This document shows, in pieces, positions 51,003 through 58,446 of a stretch of 64,000 nucleotides of DNA. This DNA is from Inquilinus ginsengisoli_B (GTDB taxonomy: Bacteria; Pseudomonadota; Alphaproteobacteria; DSM-16000; Inquilinaceae), in assembly GCF_050434925.1 (NCBI RefSeq), contig NZ_JBNDJK010000001.1:3038001-3102000 (forward strand). Reading direction: 5' to 3'. The position numbers and the translations under genes were made by a program. The notes under the pieces are model-generated. The model was not told where the DNA came from, searched no databases, and saw only the letters and a list, made by a program, of their open reading frames with translations. Every line of letters begins with the position of its first letter. The stretch's first letter is position 1.

Positions 51003-51887
51003 TCAGCTGTAGTGAATGCGGCGTTCGACCCAGCGGAACTGGACGAAGGTGAGGACCATGACCAGCAGCATCAGAACGATGCTCTGGGCGGCGGCGCCGG
51101 AGTAGTCGAGGCCTTTGAAGCCGTCGAAATAGATCTTGTAGACCATGACCTCGGTGCCGCGGGCGGGGCCGCCCTCGGTCATGATGTCGACGATGCCGAA
51201 GCTGTCGGTGAAGCTGCCGGTGAGGTTGATCACCATCAGGAAGAACAGGGTCGGCGCGATCAGCGGCAGCTGGATGTCGCGCATCCGGCGCAGCGCGCCC
51301 GACCCGTCCATGGCGCTGGCCTCGATCAGGCTGCGTGGGATCGACTGCAGCGCCGCCAGGAAGAAGATGAAGTTGTAGCCGATCCAGATCCAGGCGTGGC
51401 ACAGCACCACCATGATCAGGGCCTGGGTGCCGTTCAGCACCGGGTTCCACAGCCCCGGCCACAGCGCGTTGATCGCGCCGATCATCCCGCTCTCGGGCGC
51501 GAAGATGAAGCGGAAGGCGACGGCCGCGGCGGGCGCCGCGATGGCATAGGGCCAGACGAAGATCGAGCGGTAGGCCTGGAAGCCGCGCAACTGGCGGTCG
51601 ACGAACAGGGCCAGGACCAGGGCACCGCCCATGGCGATGCCGGTGGCCAGCAGGGCATAGGCGAAGCTGACGCCGATCGAGCCCCAATAGGCGCTGTCGC
51701 TCAGCAGCGCCCGGAAATTCTCCAGCCCGACCCATTCATTGCCGCCGCCCCAGGGCTGCTCCAGCGTGAAGGCCCAGTACAGCGCCTCGCCGGCCGGCCA
51801 GTAGAAGAACAGGAACACCAGCAGCAGCTGCGGCGTGATCAGGAGCCAGGCCAGCGTCCGGTTCTTGAAATGGGCGCGTTTTTCCAT
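51003..51887 (-). CDS. ugpA: Glycerol-3-phosphate type ABC permease UgpA
   Basis: A 294-residue permease. Typical UgpA features are LAWLLITPQLLLVFLFFYWPAGEALYWAFTLEQPWGGGNEWVGLENF and the EAA loop SIPRSLIEASAMDGSGALRRMRDIQLPLIAPT. ATG 51887 was chosen over a codon 42 bases upstream because MEKRAHFKNRTLAWLL is the usual start. An 86-base gap with a strong hairpin separates it from ugpB. Confidence 0.9.
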   Translation of the reverse strand: MEKRAHFKNRTLAWLLITPQLLLVFLFFYWPAGEALYWAFTLEQPWGGGNEWVGLENFRALLSDSAYWGSIGVSFAYALLATGIAMGGALVLALFVDRQLRGFQAYRSIFVWPYAIAAPAAAVAFRFIFAPESGMIGAINALWPGLWNPVLNGTQALIMVVLCHAWIWIGYNFIFFLAALQSIPRSLIEASAMDGSGALRRMRDIQLPLIAPTLFFLMVINLTGSFTDSFGIVDIMTEGGPARGTEVMVYKIYFDGFKGLDYSGAAAQSIVLMLLVMVLTFVQFRWVERRIHYS

Positions 51888-51929
51888 CGGGTCCGAGGCG
51901 GCTGGTAGGGAAGGGGCGGGGACCTGCAC

Positions 51930-51962
51930 CCCTCACCCTCCCGTGGGCCGGGAGGGTGAGGG
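51930..51962 (-). terminator. Intercistronic hairpin between ugpB and ugpA
   Basis: CCCTCACCCTCCCG pairs with CGGGAGGGTGAGGG around a five-base loop. There is no T-run. It probably protects the ugpB message or attenuates transcription, as intercistronic hairpins after binding-protein genes often do. Confidence 0.65.
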
Positions 51963-51973
51963 GGCTGCGCCGG

Positions 51974-53320
51974 TTACAGCAGCTGCTTGCCGGCGTAGGT
52001 CTTCTCGAAGCGGCGCAGGATCACGTTGCCGCGCTCCACCGCTTGGTCGAGGCCATCCTGCACCGACACCTTGCCGGCGATGATCGCCTGCAGCGCGTCC
52101 TGGACCTCCTTGCGGATCTGGATGTAGCCGCCGAGGCGGATGCCGCGGGAGATCGGGGTGGTCGGCGTGTAGGTCAGGCTCTCGATCGCCAGCTCGCGGC
52201 CCTTGTAGGGGGCCTTGTCGTAGAAACCGGCGGCCTTCATCGCCTGGAACCCGGAATTGGTCACGGGGATGTAGCCGGTGACGGTCGACCACCATTCGGC
52301 CGAGGACGGCTGGGCCAGGAAGTTCAGGAACGCGGCCGCGCCCTTGTATTCGGTGTCGGACTTGCCGGCGAGGACCCACAGCGAGGCGCCGCCGACCAGC
52401 GAGTTCTTGCGCTCGGTGCCGGCCCAGACCGGCAGCTTGACCACATCCCAATGCATGTCCGGGGCGGCCAGCTTGCCGATGGTGCCGTGGTCGGCGACCG
52501 AGGACTGCGTCATCTGGCAGGTGCCGGAGGCGAAGGCCGGGACGACGTCCTGCCCGCCCTCCTTGGTCTTCAGCACGAACAGGCCTTCGTCGTACATCTT
52601 CTTGATGAAGGCGACATGGTCGACGAACTTGGTCTTGTTGAACACCAGCTCGGCGTCGAGCCCGTCATAGCCGTTATTCTTGCTGGCGATCGGCTGGTCG
52701 TGGATCGCCGAGAACTGCTCCAGCGTCGGCCAGGGATCGAAGTTGAAGGCCAGCGGGCAGTCGTAGCCGGCCGCCTTCAACTGGCGGGAGATCTGCTCGA
52801 CGTCTTCCCAGGTCTCCGGACCCTTGTCGCGACCGATCTTGGCGAAGGCGTCCTTGTTCCAGTAGAACAGCGCCGTCGAGGAATTGTAGGGGAACGACAT
52901 CAGCTCGCCCTTCGACGTCGCGTAGTAGTTGGCGATGCCGGGGAAATAGTCGTCCCATTTGATGTCGTAGCCGTTGTCAGCCATCAGCTTGCGGGCCGGG
53001 ACATAGGCGCCGGACAGCATGAGGTCCAGCGTGCCGGCGTCGAACACCTGCACCACGGTCGGCTGCTTCTGGGCGCGGTAGGCGGCGATGGCGTTCTGCA
53101 CCGCATTCGGATAGCCGCCCTGGCCGACGCAGGTGATCTCGTAGTCGGCCTGGCTGTCGTTGAAGCGCTTGCAGGTGTCCTGCACCCGCTGCTCCAGGTC
53201 CCCGGTCAGCCCGTACCAGAACTCGAACTTGGCGCGCTCGGCCGCCTGGGCCGGCTGCGCAAACACCGCGGCGGCAGCCAGCGCGAAGGCGGCCGCCGAC
53301 AGCTTGGTCACGACGGTCAT
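51974..53320 (-). CDS. ugpB: Glycerol-3-phosphate type substrate-binding protein UgpB
   Basis: A 448-residue periplasmic binding protein. The signal peptide (KLSAAAFALAAAAVFAQPAQA) is cleaved before AERAKFEFWYGLTGDLEQRVQDTCKRFNDSQ, which closely follows the UgpB start. AIAAYRAQKQPTVVQVFDAGTLDLM and the SFPYNSSTALFYWNKDAF block are diagnostic for UgpB. It is the first gene of ugpB-ugpA-ugpE-ugpC-isomerase-EEP. sn-Glycerol-3-phosphate or a glycerophosphodiester is the expected ligand. Confidence 0.9.
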   Translation of the reverse strand: MTVVTKLSAAAFALAAAAVFAQPAQAAERAKFEFWYGLTGDLEQRVQDTCKRFNDSQADYEITCVGQGGYPNAVQNAIAAYRAQKQPTVVQVFDAGTLDLMLSGAYVPARKLMADNGYDIKWDDYFPGIANYYATSKGELMSFPYNSSTALFYWNKDAFAKIGRDKGPETWEDVEQISRQLKAAGYDCPLAFNFDPWPTLEQFSAIHDQPIASKNNGYDGLDAELVFNKTKFVDHVAFIKKMYDEGLFVLKTKEGGQDVVPAFASGTCQMTQSSVADHGTIGKLAAPDMHWDVVKLPVWAGTERKNSLVGGASLWVLAGKSDTEYKGAAAFLNFLAQPSSAEWWSTVTGYIPVTNSGFQAMKAAGFYDKAPYKGRELAIESLTYTPTTPISRGIRLGGYIQIRKEVQDALQAIIAGKVSVQDGLDQAVERGNVILRRFEKTYAGKQLL

Positions 53321-53392
53321 GTGTGTCTCCCCTTGGCCGCCCTGCACGTCCGCGACGGCGGCGACGGGATCGTTCCCTACAAGGGGATGATG

Positions 53393-53413
53393 ACGGTTCG
53401 GTTTAACAACCGT
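53393..53413. promoter_or_regulatory. Inverted repeat upstream of ugpB
   Basis: ACGGTT-N9-AACCGT lies 73 bases before ugpB in the divergent region with arsR. It could be an operator for the ugp operon. A Pho box, common for ugp in other bacteria, is not convincing here. Confidence 0.35.
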
Positions 53414-53522
53414 ATCGCCCGGATGACATTTGCTCCTCCAGCCTGTGGATTTCGGCGACAACTTCAACGGGTTAGACGAAAATGCGATAGGTCCATGCCT
53501 ATCAGGCGCTTGCATCCGTTCT

Positions 53523-53546
53523 ATATTTCTGCAATTCTCGAAATAT
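53523..53546. promoter_or_regulatory. ArsR operator overlapping the arsR start codon
   Basis: ATATTTC-N10-GAAATAT is a perfect 7-bp dyad, AT-rich amid GC-rich DNA, and its right arm covers the arsR ATG (53545). No ribosome binding site precedes that ATG. TTGCAT at 53510-53515 followed 17 bases later by AATTCT would start the RNA at or next to the ATG, so the message may be leaderless with the operator sitting on the promoter. Confidence 0.6.
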
Positions 53547-53904
53547 GGATGAGATTGCAGCGATCGAAGGGCTCGGCGCCCTGGCCCAGTCGACCCGGCT
53601 GGCCGTCTTCCGCCTGCTGGTGCAGGCCGGACCCGACGGCGTGCCGGCCGGAACCGTGGCGGAACGGGTCGGCGTGCCCGCCACCACCCTGTCGACCCAT
53701 CTCGGCATCCTCAGCCGGGCCGGGCTGATCCGGTCGCGGCGGGACGGCCGGTCGATCCTCTATTCCGCCGATCTCGACGGCGTGCAGGCCCTGCTGTCCT
53801 TCCTGGTCCAGGATTGCTGCAACGGCCGGCCGGAGATCTGCACGCCGCTGATGGGCGTCATCGAGCAGGCGAGCTGCGGCTGCGCCCCGGCGCCTTCTGT
53901 CTAA
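53545..53904 (+). CDS. arsR: ArsR family metalloid-responsive repressor
   Basis: A 119-residue winged-helix repressor. The DNA-binding part is ALAQSTRLAVFRLLVQAGPDGVPAGTVAERVGVPATTLSTHLGILSRAGLIRSRRDGRSILYSAD. Instead of the classic Cys pair in the recognition helix, Cys residues are near the C-terminus (LVQDCCNGRPEIC and SCGC), a layout found in several alphaproteobacterial arsenite sensors. It is the first gene of arsR-arsC-arsC-acr3 and is divergent from ugpB. Confidence 0.88.
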   Translation: MDEIAAIEGLGALAQSTRLAVFRLLVQAGPDGVPAGTVAERVGVPATTLSTHLGILSRAGLIRSRRDGRSILYSADLDGVQALLSFLVQDCCNGRPEICTPLMGVIEQASCGCAPAPSV

Positions 53905-53914
53905 GGAGGCTGGC

Positions 53915-54430
53915 ATGACCGATCCGGTCTTCAACGTGCTGTTCCTCTGCACCGGCAACTCGGCCCGATCGATCATCGCCGAGGCGATCCTGAACCGTGT
54001 CGGGCAGGGCCGGTTCCGGGCCTTCTCCGCCGGCAGCCATCCCAAGGGCCGGGTCCATCCGCGGGCCTTCGAGGTGCTCGAGCACAGCCACCACGACATC
54101 AGGGGCCTGCGCTCGAAGGGTTGGGAGGAGTTCAGCGGGCGGAACGCTCCGCGGCTCGATTTCGTGTTCACCGTCTGCGACAACGCCGCGAACGAGGTCT
54201 GCCCGATCTGGCCCGGCCAGCCGATGACCGCCCATTGGGGCATCCCCGATCCGGCCGCAGTCGAGGGCAAGGAGTCCGAGATCGCGCTGGCCTTCGCCGA
54301 GACCTACCGCCTGCTGTTCAACCGCATCTCGATCTTCACCAGCCTGCCGCTGCGGTCGCTCGACCGCATCTCGCTCGGACATCGCCTGCGCGAGATTGGC
54401 CAGACCAGGAAGGAACCGGCGTCGCCATGA
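53915..54430 (+). CDS. arsC: Arsenate reductase, thioredoxin-coupled low-molecular-weight phosphatase type
   Basis: A 171-residue enzyme reducing arsenate to arsenite. The nucleophile loop is FLCTGNSARSIIAEAIL (Cys-x5-Arg-Ser), and FVFTVCDNAANEVCPIWPGQPMTAHWGIPDPA carries the second Cys pair and the catalytic Asp. The WGIPDPA block is typical of arsenate reductases rather than tyrosine phosphatases. It follows arsR by 10 bases and overlaps the next gene by four bases. Confidence 0.9.
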   Translation: MTDPVFNVLFLCTGNSARSIIAEAILNRVGQGRFRAFSAGSHPKGRVHPRAFEVLEHSHHDIRGLRSKGWEEFSGRNAPRLDFVFTVCDNAANEVCPIWPGQPMTAHWGIPDPAAVEGKESEIALAFAETYRLLFNRISIFTSLPLRSLDRISLGHRLREIGQTRKEPASP

Positions 54431-54849
54431 GCGCGGTCACGATCTATCACAACCCGGCCTGCGGCACGTCGCGCAACGTCCTCGGCCTGATCCGCAACGC
54501 GGGCATCGAGCCGACGGTTGTCGAGTACCTGAAGACGCCGCCGAGCCGGGCCGAGCTGGCCGACCTGATCCGGCGCATGGGCGTCCCGGTGCGGGCGGTG
54601 CTGCGCGAGAAGGGCACGCCCTATCACGAGCTCGGCCTCGACGATCCGGCCCTGACCGACGACCAGCTGCTCGATGCGATGATCGCGCACCCGATCCTGA
54701 TCAACCGGCCGATCGTCGTCACCGAATTGGGCGTGACGCTCGCCCGTCCGTCCGAGGCGGTGCTCGACATCCTGCCGGCGCCGCAGCAGGGCGAGTTCCG
54801 CAAGGAGGATGGCGGGCTCGTCATCCGCCCCGACGGCCACCGCGCCTGA
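54427..54849 (+). CDS. arsC: Arsenate reductase, glutaredoxin-coupled ArsC type
   Basis: A 140-residue thioredoxin-fold reductase that uses glutathione and glutaredoxin. The catalytic Cys is in IYHNPACGTSRNVLGLIRNAG, and the substrate Arg residues are in the PPSRAEL region and in ILINRPIVVTELG. It is unrelated in fold to the preceding reductase, so the operon encodes both known cytoplasmic routes side by side. ATG 54427 overlaps the previous stop (ATGA). Confidence 0.92.
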   Translation: MSAVTIYHNPACGTSRNVLGLIRNAGIEPTVVEYLKTPPSRAELADLIRRMGVPVRAVLREKGTPYHELGLDDPALTDDQLLDAMIAHPILINRPIVVTELGVTLARPSEAVLDILPAPQQGEFRKEDGGLVIRPDGHRA

Positions 54850-54874
54850 CCCTTTCCTCCGACCGATCGGATCC

Positions 54875-55954
54875 ATGATGACCGCCGAGACCACCGCGGC
54901 CGGGCCTGCGCCGGCTGCCCCCGCCATGGGGCTGTTCGAGCGCTATCTCAGCCTCTGGGTCATCCTCTGCATCGTCGCCGGCATCGGCCTCGGAGCGCTG
55001 GTGCCGGGCTTCTTCGCGCTCGTCGCCTCGGCCGAGATCGCCAAGGTCAACCTTCCTGTGGCGGTGCTGATCTGGGCGATGATCGTGCCGATGCTGTTGA
55101 AGATCGACTTCGCCGCGCTGGGCGAGGTGAAGGCGCATTGGCGCGGCGTCGGCGTCACTCTGTTCGTCAACTGGGGCGTCAAGCCGTTCTCGATGGCGCT
55201 GCTGGGCAGCCTGTTCATCGGCCACCTGTTCGCGCCCTGGCTGGCGGCGGACCAGATCCCGTCCTACATCGCCGGGCTGATCCTGCTGGCCGCGGCGCCC
55301 TGCACGGCCATGGTCTTCGTCTGGTCCAACCTTTGCGAGGGCGAGCCGCATTTCACCCTGAGCCAGGTCGCGTTGAACGACCTGATCATGGTCTTCGCCT
55401 TCGCGCCCCTGGTCGGCCTGCTGCTCGGCGTCGCCTCGATCACCGTGCCCTGGGACACGCTGCTGCTGTCGGTGATGCTGTACATCGTCGTGCCGGTGGC
55501 CGTGGCGCAGCTTTGGCGCCGGTCGCTGCTGGCCGTAGGCGGCGAGCCGGCGCTGCGGCGGACCCTGGCCGTGCTGCAGCCGCTGTCGCTGACCGCCCTG
55601 CTGGCGACGCTGGTGCTGCTGTTCGGCTTTCAGGGCGAGCGCATCCTGGCCCAGCCGCTGGTGATCCTGCTGCTGGCCGTGCCGATCCTGATCCAGGTCT
55701 ATCTCAACGCCGGAATCGCCTATTGGCTGTCCCGACGCCTCGGAGTCGCCTGGTGCGTCGCCGCGCCGGCGGCGCTGATCGGCGCCTCGAACTTCTTCGA
55801 GCTGGCGGTGGCGGCGGCGATCAGCCTGTTCGGCCTCGGCTCCGGCGCGGCGCTGGCCACCGTGGTCGGCGTGCTGGTCGAGGTACCTGTCATGCTGTCG
55901 GTCGTCCGCCTGGTGAAGGCCTCGCGCGGCTGGTACGAGCGCCGCCCGGCTTGA
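54875..55954 (+). CDS. arsB: Arsenite efflux permease Acr3
   Basis: A 359-residue, 10-segment exporter of arsenite. The essential Cys is in LILLAAAPCTAMVFVWSNLCEGEPHFTLSQVALNDLIMVFAF, and the NFFELAVAAAISLFGLGSGAALATVVGVLVEVPVML block in the last helices is diagnostic of Acr3. ATG 54875 and 54878 are equivalent. It ends one base before the convergent acetyltransferase gene. Gene symbols acr3 and arsB are both used for this family. Confidence 0.94.
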   Translation: MMTAETTAAGPAPAAPAMGLFERYLSLWVILCIVAGIGLGALVPGFFALVASAEIAKVNLPVAVLIWAMIVPMLLKIDFAALGEVKAHWRGVGVTLFVNWGVKPFSMALLGSLFIGHLFAPWLAADQIPSYIAGLILLAAAPCTAMVFVWSNLCEGEPHFTLSQVALNDLIMVFAFAPLVGLLLGVASITVPWDTLLLSVMLYIVVPVAVAQLWRRSLLAVGGEPALRRTLAVLQPLSLTALLATLVLLFGFQGERILAQPLVILLLAVPILIQVYLNAGIAYWLSRRLGVAWCVAAPAALIGASNFFELAVAAAISLFGLGSGAALATVVGVLVEVPVMLSVVRLVKASRGWYERRPA

Positions 55955-56488
55955 TCAAAGGATCTCGGTCACCGGGCGCGGCTGGGCCGGTTGGCTGGGG
56001 TGGTCGCCGATCGGGCGCTGCCACCACCCGACATCGTGCCAGGCGCCGTGCTTGAAGCCGACGTCGCGATACACGCCGAGCGGCACGAACCCGACCGCCT
56101 CATGCAAGGCGACGCTGGCCGGGTTCGGCAGGGCGATACCGGCGAAGGCGGACTGGTAGCCCTGCCGCCGCAGCAGCTCGAACAGCCGCTCGTACAGCGC
56201 GCGGCCGATACCCTGGCGCCGTCCGGCCTCGGCGACATAGGCGCTGACGTCGACCGACCAGCGATAGGCCGGCCGGGCCCGGTGTGTGCCGGCATAGGCG
56301 TAGCCCAGGACCCGGCCGTCCCGCTCCAGCACCAGCCAGGGATAGGTCGGGATCGTGCCGCGGATGCGGTCGGCCATCTCCGCCACCGTGGGCGGCGCCA
56401 GCTCGAAGGAGATCACGGTGCCGGCGACGATCGGGGCGTAGATGGCGTGGAGGGCAGGGGCGTCCCCCGGCGTGGCGAGGCGGATCAT
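55955..56488 (-). CDS. arsN1: GNAT acetyltransferase, ArsN1/phosphinothricin N-acetyltransferase-like
   Basis: A 177-residue acetyltransferase of the PAT/ArsN1 group. MIRLATPGDAPALHAIYAPIVAGTVISFELAPPTVAEMADRI is the family start, YRWSVDVSAYVAEAGRRQGIGRALYERLFELLRRQGY is the acetyl-CoA site, and FVPLGVYRDVGFKHGAWHDVGWWQRPI is the typical end. Within an arsenic island the best guess is acetylation of arsinothricin, the arsenic antibiotic; phosphinothricin or methionine sulfoximine are alternatives. It is transcribed against the flow, divergent from padR. Confidence 0.75.
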   Translation of the reverse strand: MIRLATPGDAPALHAIYAPIVAGTVISFELAPPTVAEMADRIRGTIPTYPWLVLERDGRVLGYAYAGTHRARPAYRWSVDVSAYVAEAGRRQGIGRALYERLFELLRRQGYQSAFAGIALPNPASVALHEAVGFVPLGVYRDVGFKHGAWHDVGWWQRPIGDHPSQPAQPRPVTEIL

Positions 56489-56525
56489 CGGGTGTCCCGG
56501 CCGGCTGAGTTGCCGATACATTATC

Positions 56526-56548
56526 CCTTGACTCATTGATCATCAAGG
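56526..56548. promoter_or_regulatory. Candidate operator between arsN1 and padR
   Basis: CCTTGA-N11-TCAAGG is a perfect 6-bp dyad in the 75-base divergent gap and probably controls both genes. It is the only dyad there; the binding protein is most simply the PadR regulator itself. Confidence 0.5.
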
Positions 56549-56563
56549 TATCAGGATCAAGCC

Positions 56564-56980
56564 ATGACCGAAGCCCGCAAACTCGCCGCCGTCGCCCGTC
56601 CCGCGGTCGACTACACCAGCCGCTCTTACTGGGCCGGCACGATCAAGATGAGCCTGTCCAAGTTCTTCATCCTGCGCGTGCTGCACGATCGGCCGATGCA
56701 CGGCTACGACATCGCCCGCGCCGTCGAGCTGACGACCAATGGCTGCTGCTCCCCCACCGAAGGCACGATCTATCCGGTGCTGCGCGAGTTCGAGGAAGGG
56801 GGCTACGTCACGGTCGAGAGCAGCGTCGTCTCCGGCCGCCCGCGCAAGACCTACACCCTGACCGGCAAGGGCCGCGAGGCCTTCAAGGTCGGCGTCGAGG
56901 CGTGGCTGGAGGTCACCCGGGCGCTGACCGAGACCGAGAGCGTGATCGCCCGCGAGGGCAACGGAGGCTGCTGCGGCTAG
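56564..56980 (+). CDS. PadR family regulator with Cys pairs, probable metalloid sensor
   Basis: A 138-residue winged-helix protein: MSLSKFFILRVLHDRPMHGYDIARAVELTTNGCCSPTEGTIYPVLREFEEGGYVTVESSVVSGRPRKTYTLTGKG is a clear PadR domain. Unusually it has Cys-Cys in the loop before the recognition helix (NGCCSPTEGTIYP) and Cys-Cys again at the C-terminus (GNGGCCG). Thiol pairs of this kind could bind As(III), which fits the location between arsN1 and arsO. Sensing is inference from Cys placement and context. Confidence 0.85.
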   Translation: MTEARKLAAVARPAVDYTSRSYWAGTIKMSLSKFFILRVLHDRPMHGYDIARAVELTTNGCCSPTEGTIYPVLREFEEGGYVTVESSVVSGRPRKTYTLTGKGREAFKVGVEAWLEVTRALTETESVIAREGNGGCCG

Positions 56981-56992
56981 CCTCTCTTTTTT
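56964..56992 (+). terminator. Rho-independent terminator overlapping the padR stop
   Basis: GAGGCT pairs with AGCCTC around a nine-base loop that contains the stop codon, followed by TCTTTTTT. The padR 3' coding end, including the last Cys codons, therefore doubles as the terminator. Confidence 0.75.
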
Positions 56993-57046
56993 ACCTCAAT
57001 ACATCGATCTTCGATGCCTAGATCATAGACAGTGAGGAGATGCTAG

Positions 57047-58426
57047 ATGAACCGCCCGCTTGCCTCGTCCGACCGTGCACTGCTCGCGGCCACCTCGCCC
57101 TCGGAGCTGCCGGTCGCGATCATCGGTGCCGGCCCGGTCGGCCTGGCCGCCGCGATCCATCTGCTCGGCCATGGCATCGAGCCCGTGATCCTGGAGGCCG
57201 GTGACCGGGTCGGCGCCGCGGTGCGCGACTGGGGCCATGTGCCGATGTTCTCGCCCTGGGGCTACAGCACGGACAAGGCCACGGTCGCGCTGCTGCGGCG
57301 GCAGGGCTGGTCGCATCCGGACGAGGCCGGCTATCCGACCGGCCTCGACCTGGCCGAACGCTATCTCGACCCCCTGGCGGCGACGCCGGAGATCGCCGGC
57401 CGCCTGCGCCTCGGCACCCGCGTCACCGGTATTGCCCGCGCCGGCCATGGCAAGGTCCGGACCGTTGGGCGAGAGGAGCGGCCCTTCGAAATCCGATACA
57501 TCGACGGCGCCGGGCGCGAAGGCCGGCTGTTCGCGCGGGCGGTGATCGACGCCTCCGGCACCTGGTCCTCGCCGAACCCGGCCGGGGCCGGCGGCCTGCC
57601 GGCGATCGGCGAGCGCGCTGCCGCCGCGCGCATCCGCTACGGCATGCCCGACGTGCTCGGCCGCGAGCGCGACCGCTATGCCGGCCGCCGGGTCGTGGTC
57701 GTCGGCAGCGGTCATTCCGCCACCGGCACGCTGCTCGACCTGGCCGAGCTGGCCAAGGAGGCGCCGGGCACCCGGATCGTCTGGGCCTTCCGCGGCACTG
57801 ATCGGGAGAAGCTGTTCGGCGGCGGCGAGGCCGACCAGCTGCCGCGACGCGGCGCCCTCGGCCTACGGCTGCGGGCTCTGGCGGAGGCGGGCGCCTACGA
57901 GATCGTCACGCCCTTTGCGGTGGACGCGATCGAGACCATGTCCGATGGCGGGCTGCGTGTCATCGGCGACCGGGACGGCGCCATGCACGCCGTCGAAACC
58001 GACGAGGTGGTGGTGGCGACCGGCCTGCGCCCCGACCTGTCGATCCTCGGCGAGCTGCGGGTCGATCTCGATCCCGCGCTCGACTGCCCGCGGGCGTTGG
58101 CACCGCTGATCGATCCCAACGAGCACAGCTGCGGCACGGTCCGCCCGCATGGCGCGGCCGAGCTGGTGCAGCCGGAGCCGGGCCTGTTCATCATCGGCAT
58201 GAAGGCCTATGGCCGCGCCCCGACCTTCCTGCTGGCCACCGGATACGAACAGGCCCGGTCGGTCGCGGCTTACCTCGCCGGCGACCTGGAGGCCGCGGCC
58301 CGCGTCGAGCTCGACCTGCCCGAGACCGGCGTCTGCAACGGCCCCGGCCGGCGGGATGCGGAGGCAGCGCCATGCTGCGGCCCGGCGGCATCGGCCGCTC
58401 CCGCCAAAGCATCGGCCTGCTGCTGA
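57047..58426 (+). CDS. arsO: ArsO-like flavin-dependent monooxygenase with C-terminal Cys tail
   Basis: A 459-residue FAD/NAD(P)H enzyme. FAD binds at VAIIGAGPVGLAAAIHLL, NADPH at VVVVGSGHSATGTLLDLAEL, and VVVATGLRPDLSILGEL closes the nucleotide domain. The DWGHVPMFSPWGYSTD block is characteristic of ArsO-type proteins found with arsenic genes. The last 40 residues are an added tail with Cys in ETGVCNGPG, APCCGPAAS and a terminal ACC. A role in oxidising an arsenic compound is expected, but the substrate is not established. GAGGAG precedes ATG 57047. The leader 56993-57046 contains CATCGA-TCT-TCGATG. Confidence 0.8.
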   Translation: MNRPLASSDRALLAATSPSELPVAIIGAGPVGLAAAIHLLGHGIEPVILEAGDRVGAAVRDWGHVPMFSPWGYSTDKATVALLRRQGWSHPDEAGYPTGLDLAERYLDPLAATPEIAGRLRLGTRVTGIARAGHGKVRTVGREERPFEIRYIDGAGREGRLFARAVIDASGTWSSPNPAGAGGLPAIGERAAAARIRYGMPDVLGRERDRYAGRRVVVVGSGHSATGTLLDLAELAKEAPGTRIVWAFRGTDREKLFGGGEADQLPRRGALGLRLRALAEAGAYEIVTPFAVDAIETMSDGGLRVIGDRDGAMHAVETDEVVVATGLRPDLSILGELRVDLDPALDCPRALAPLIDPNEHSCGTVRPHGAAELVQPEPGLFIIGMKAYGRAPTFLLATGYEQARSVAAYLAGDLEAAARVELDLPETGVCNGPGRRDAEAAPCCGPAASAAPAKASACC

Positions 58427-58446
58427 GCGACGGGAAAGACTTCATC

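Noticed and set aside
53321..53544. A Pho box upstream of ugpB
   Set aside because: ATGTCAT occurs once on the minus strand but the second repeat at 11-base spacing is not convincing, so phosphate control was not claimed.
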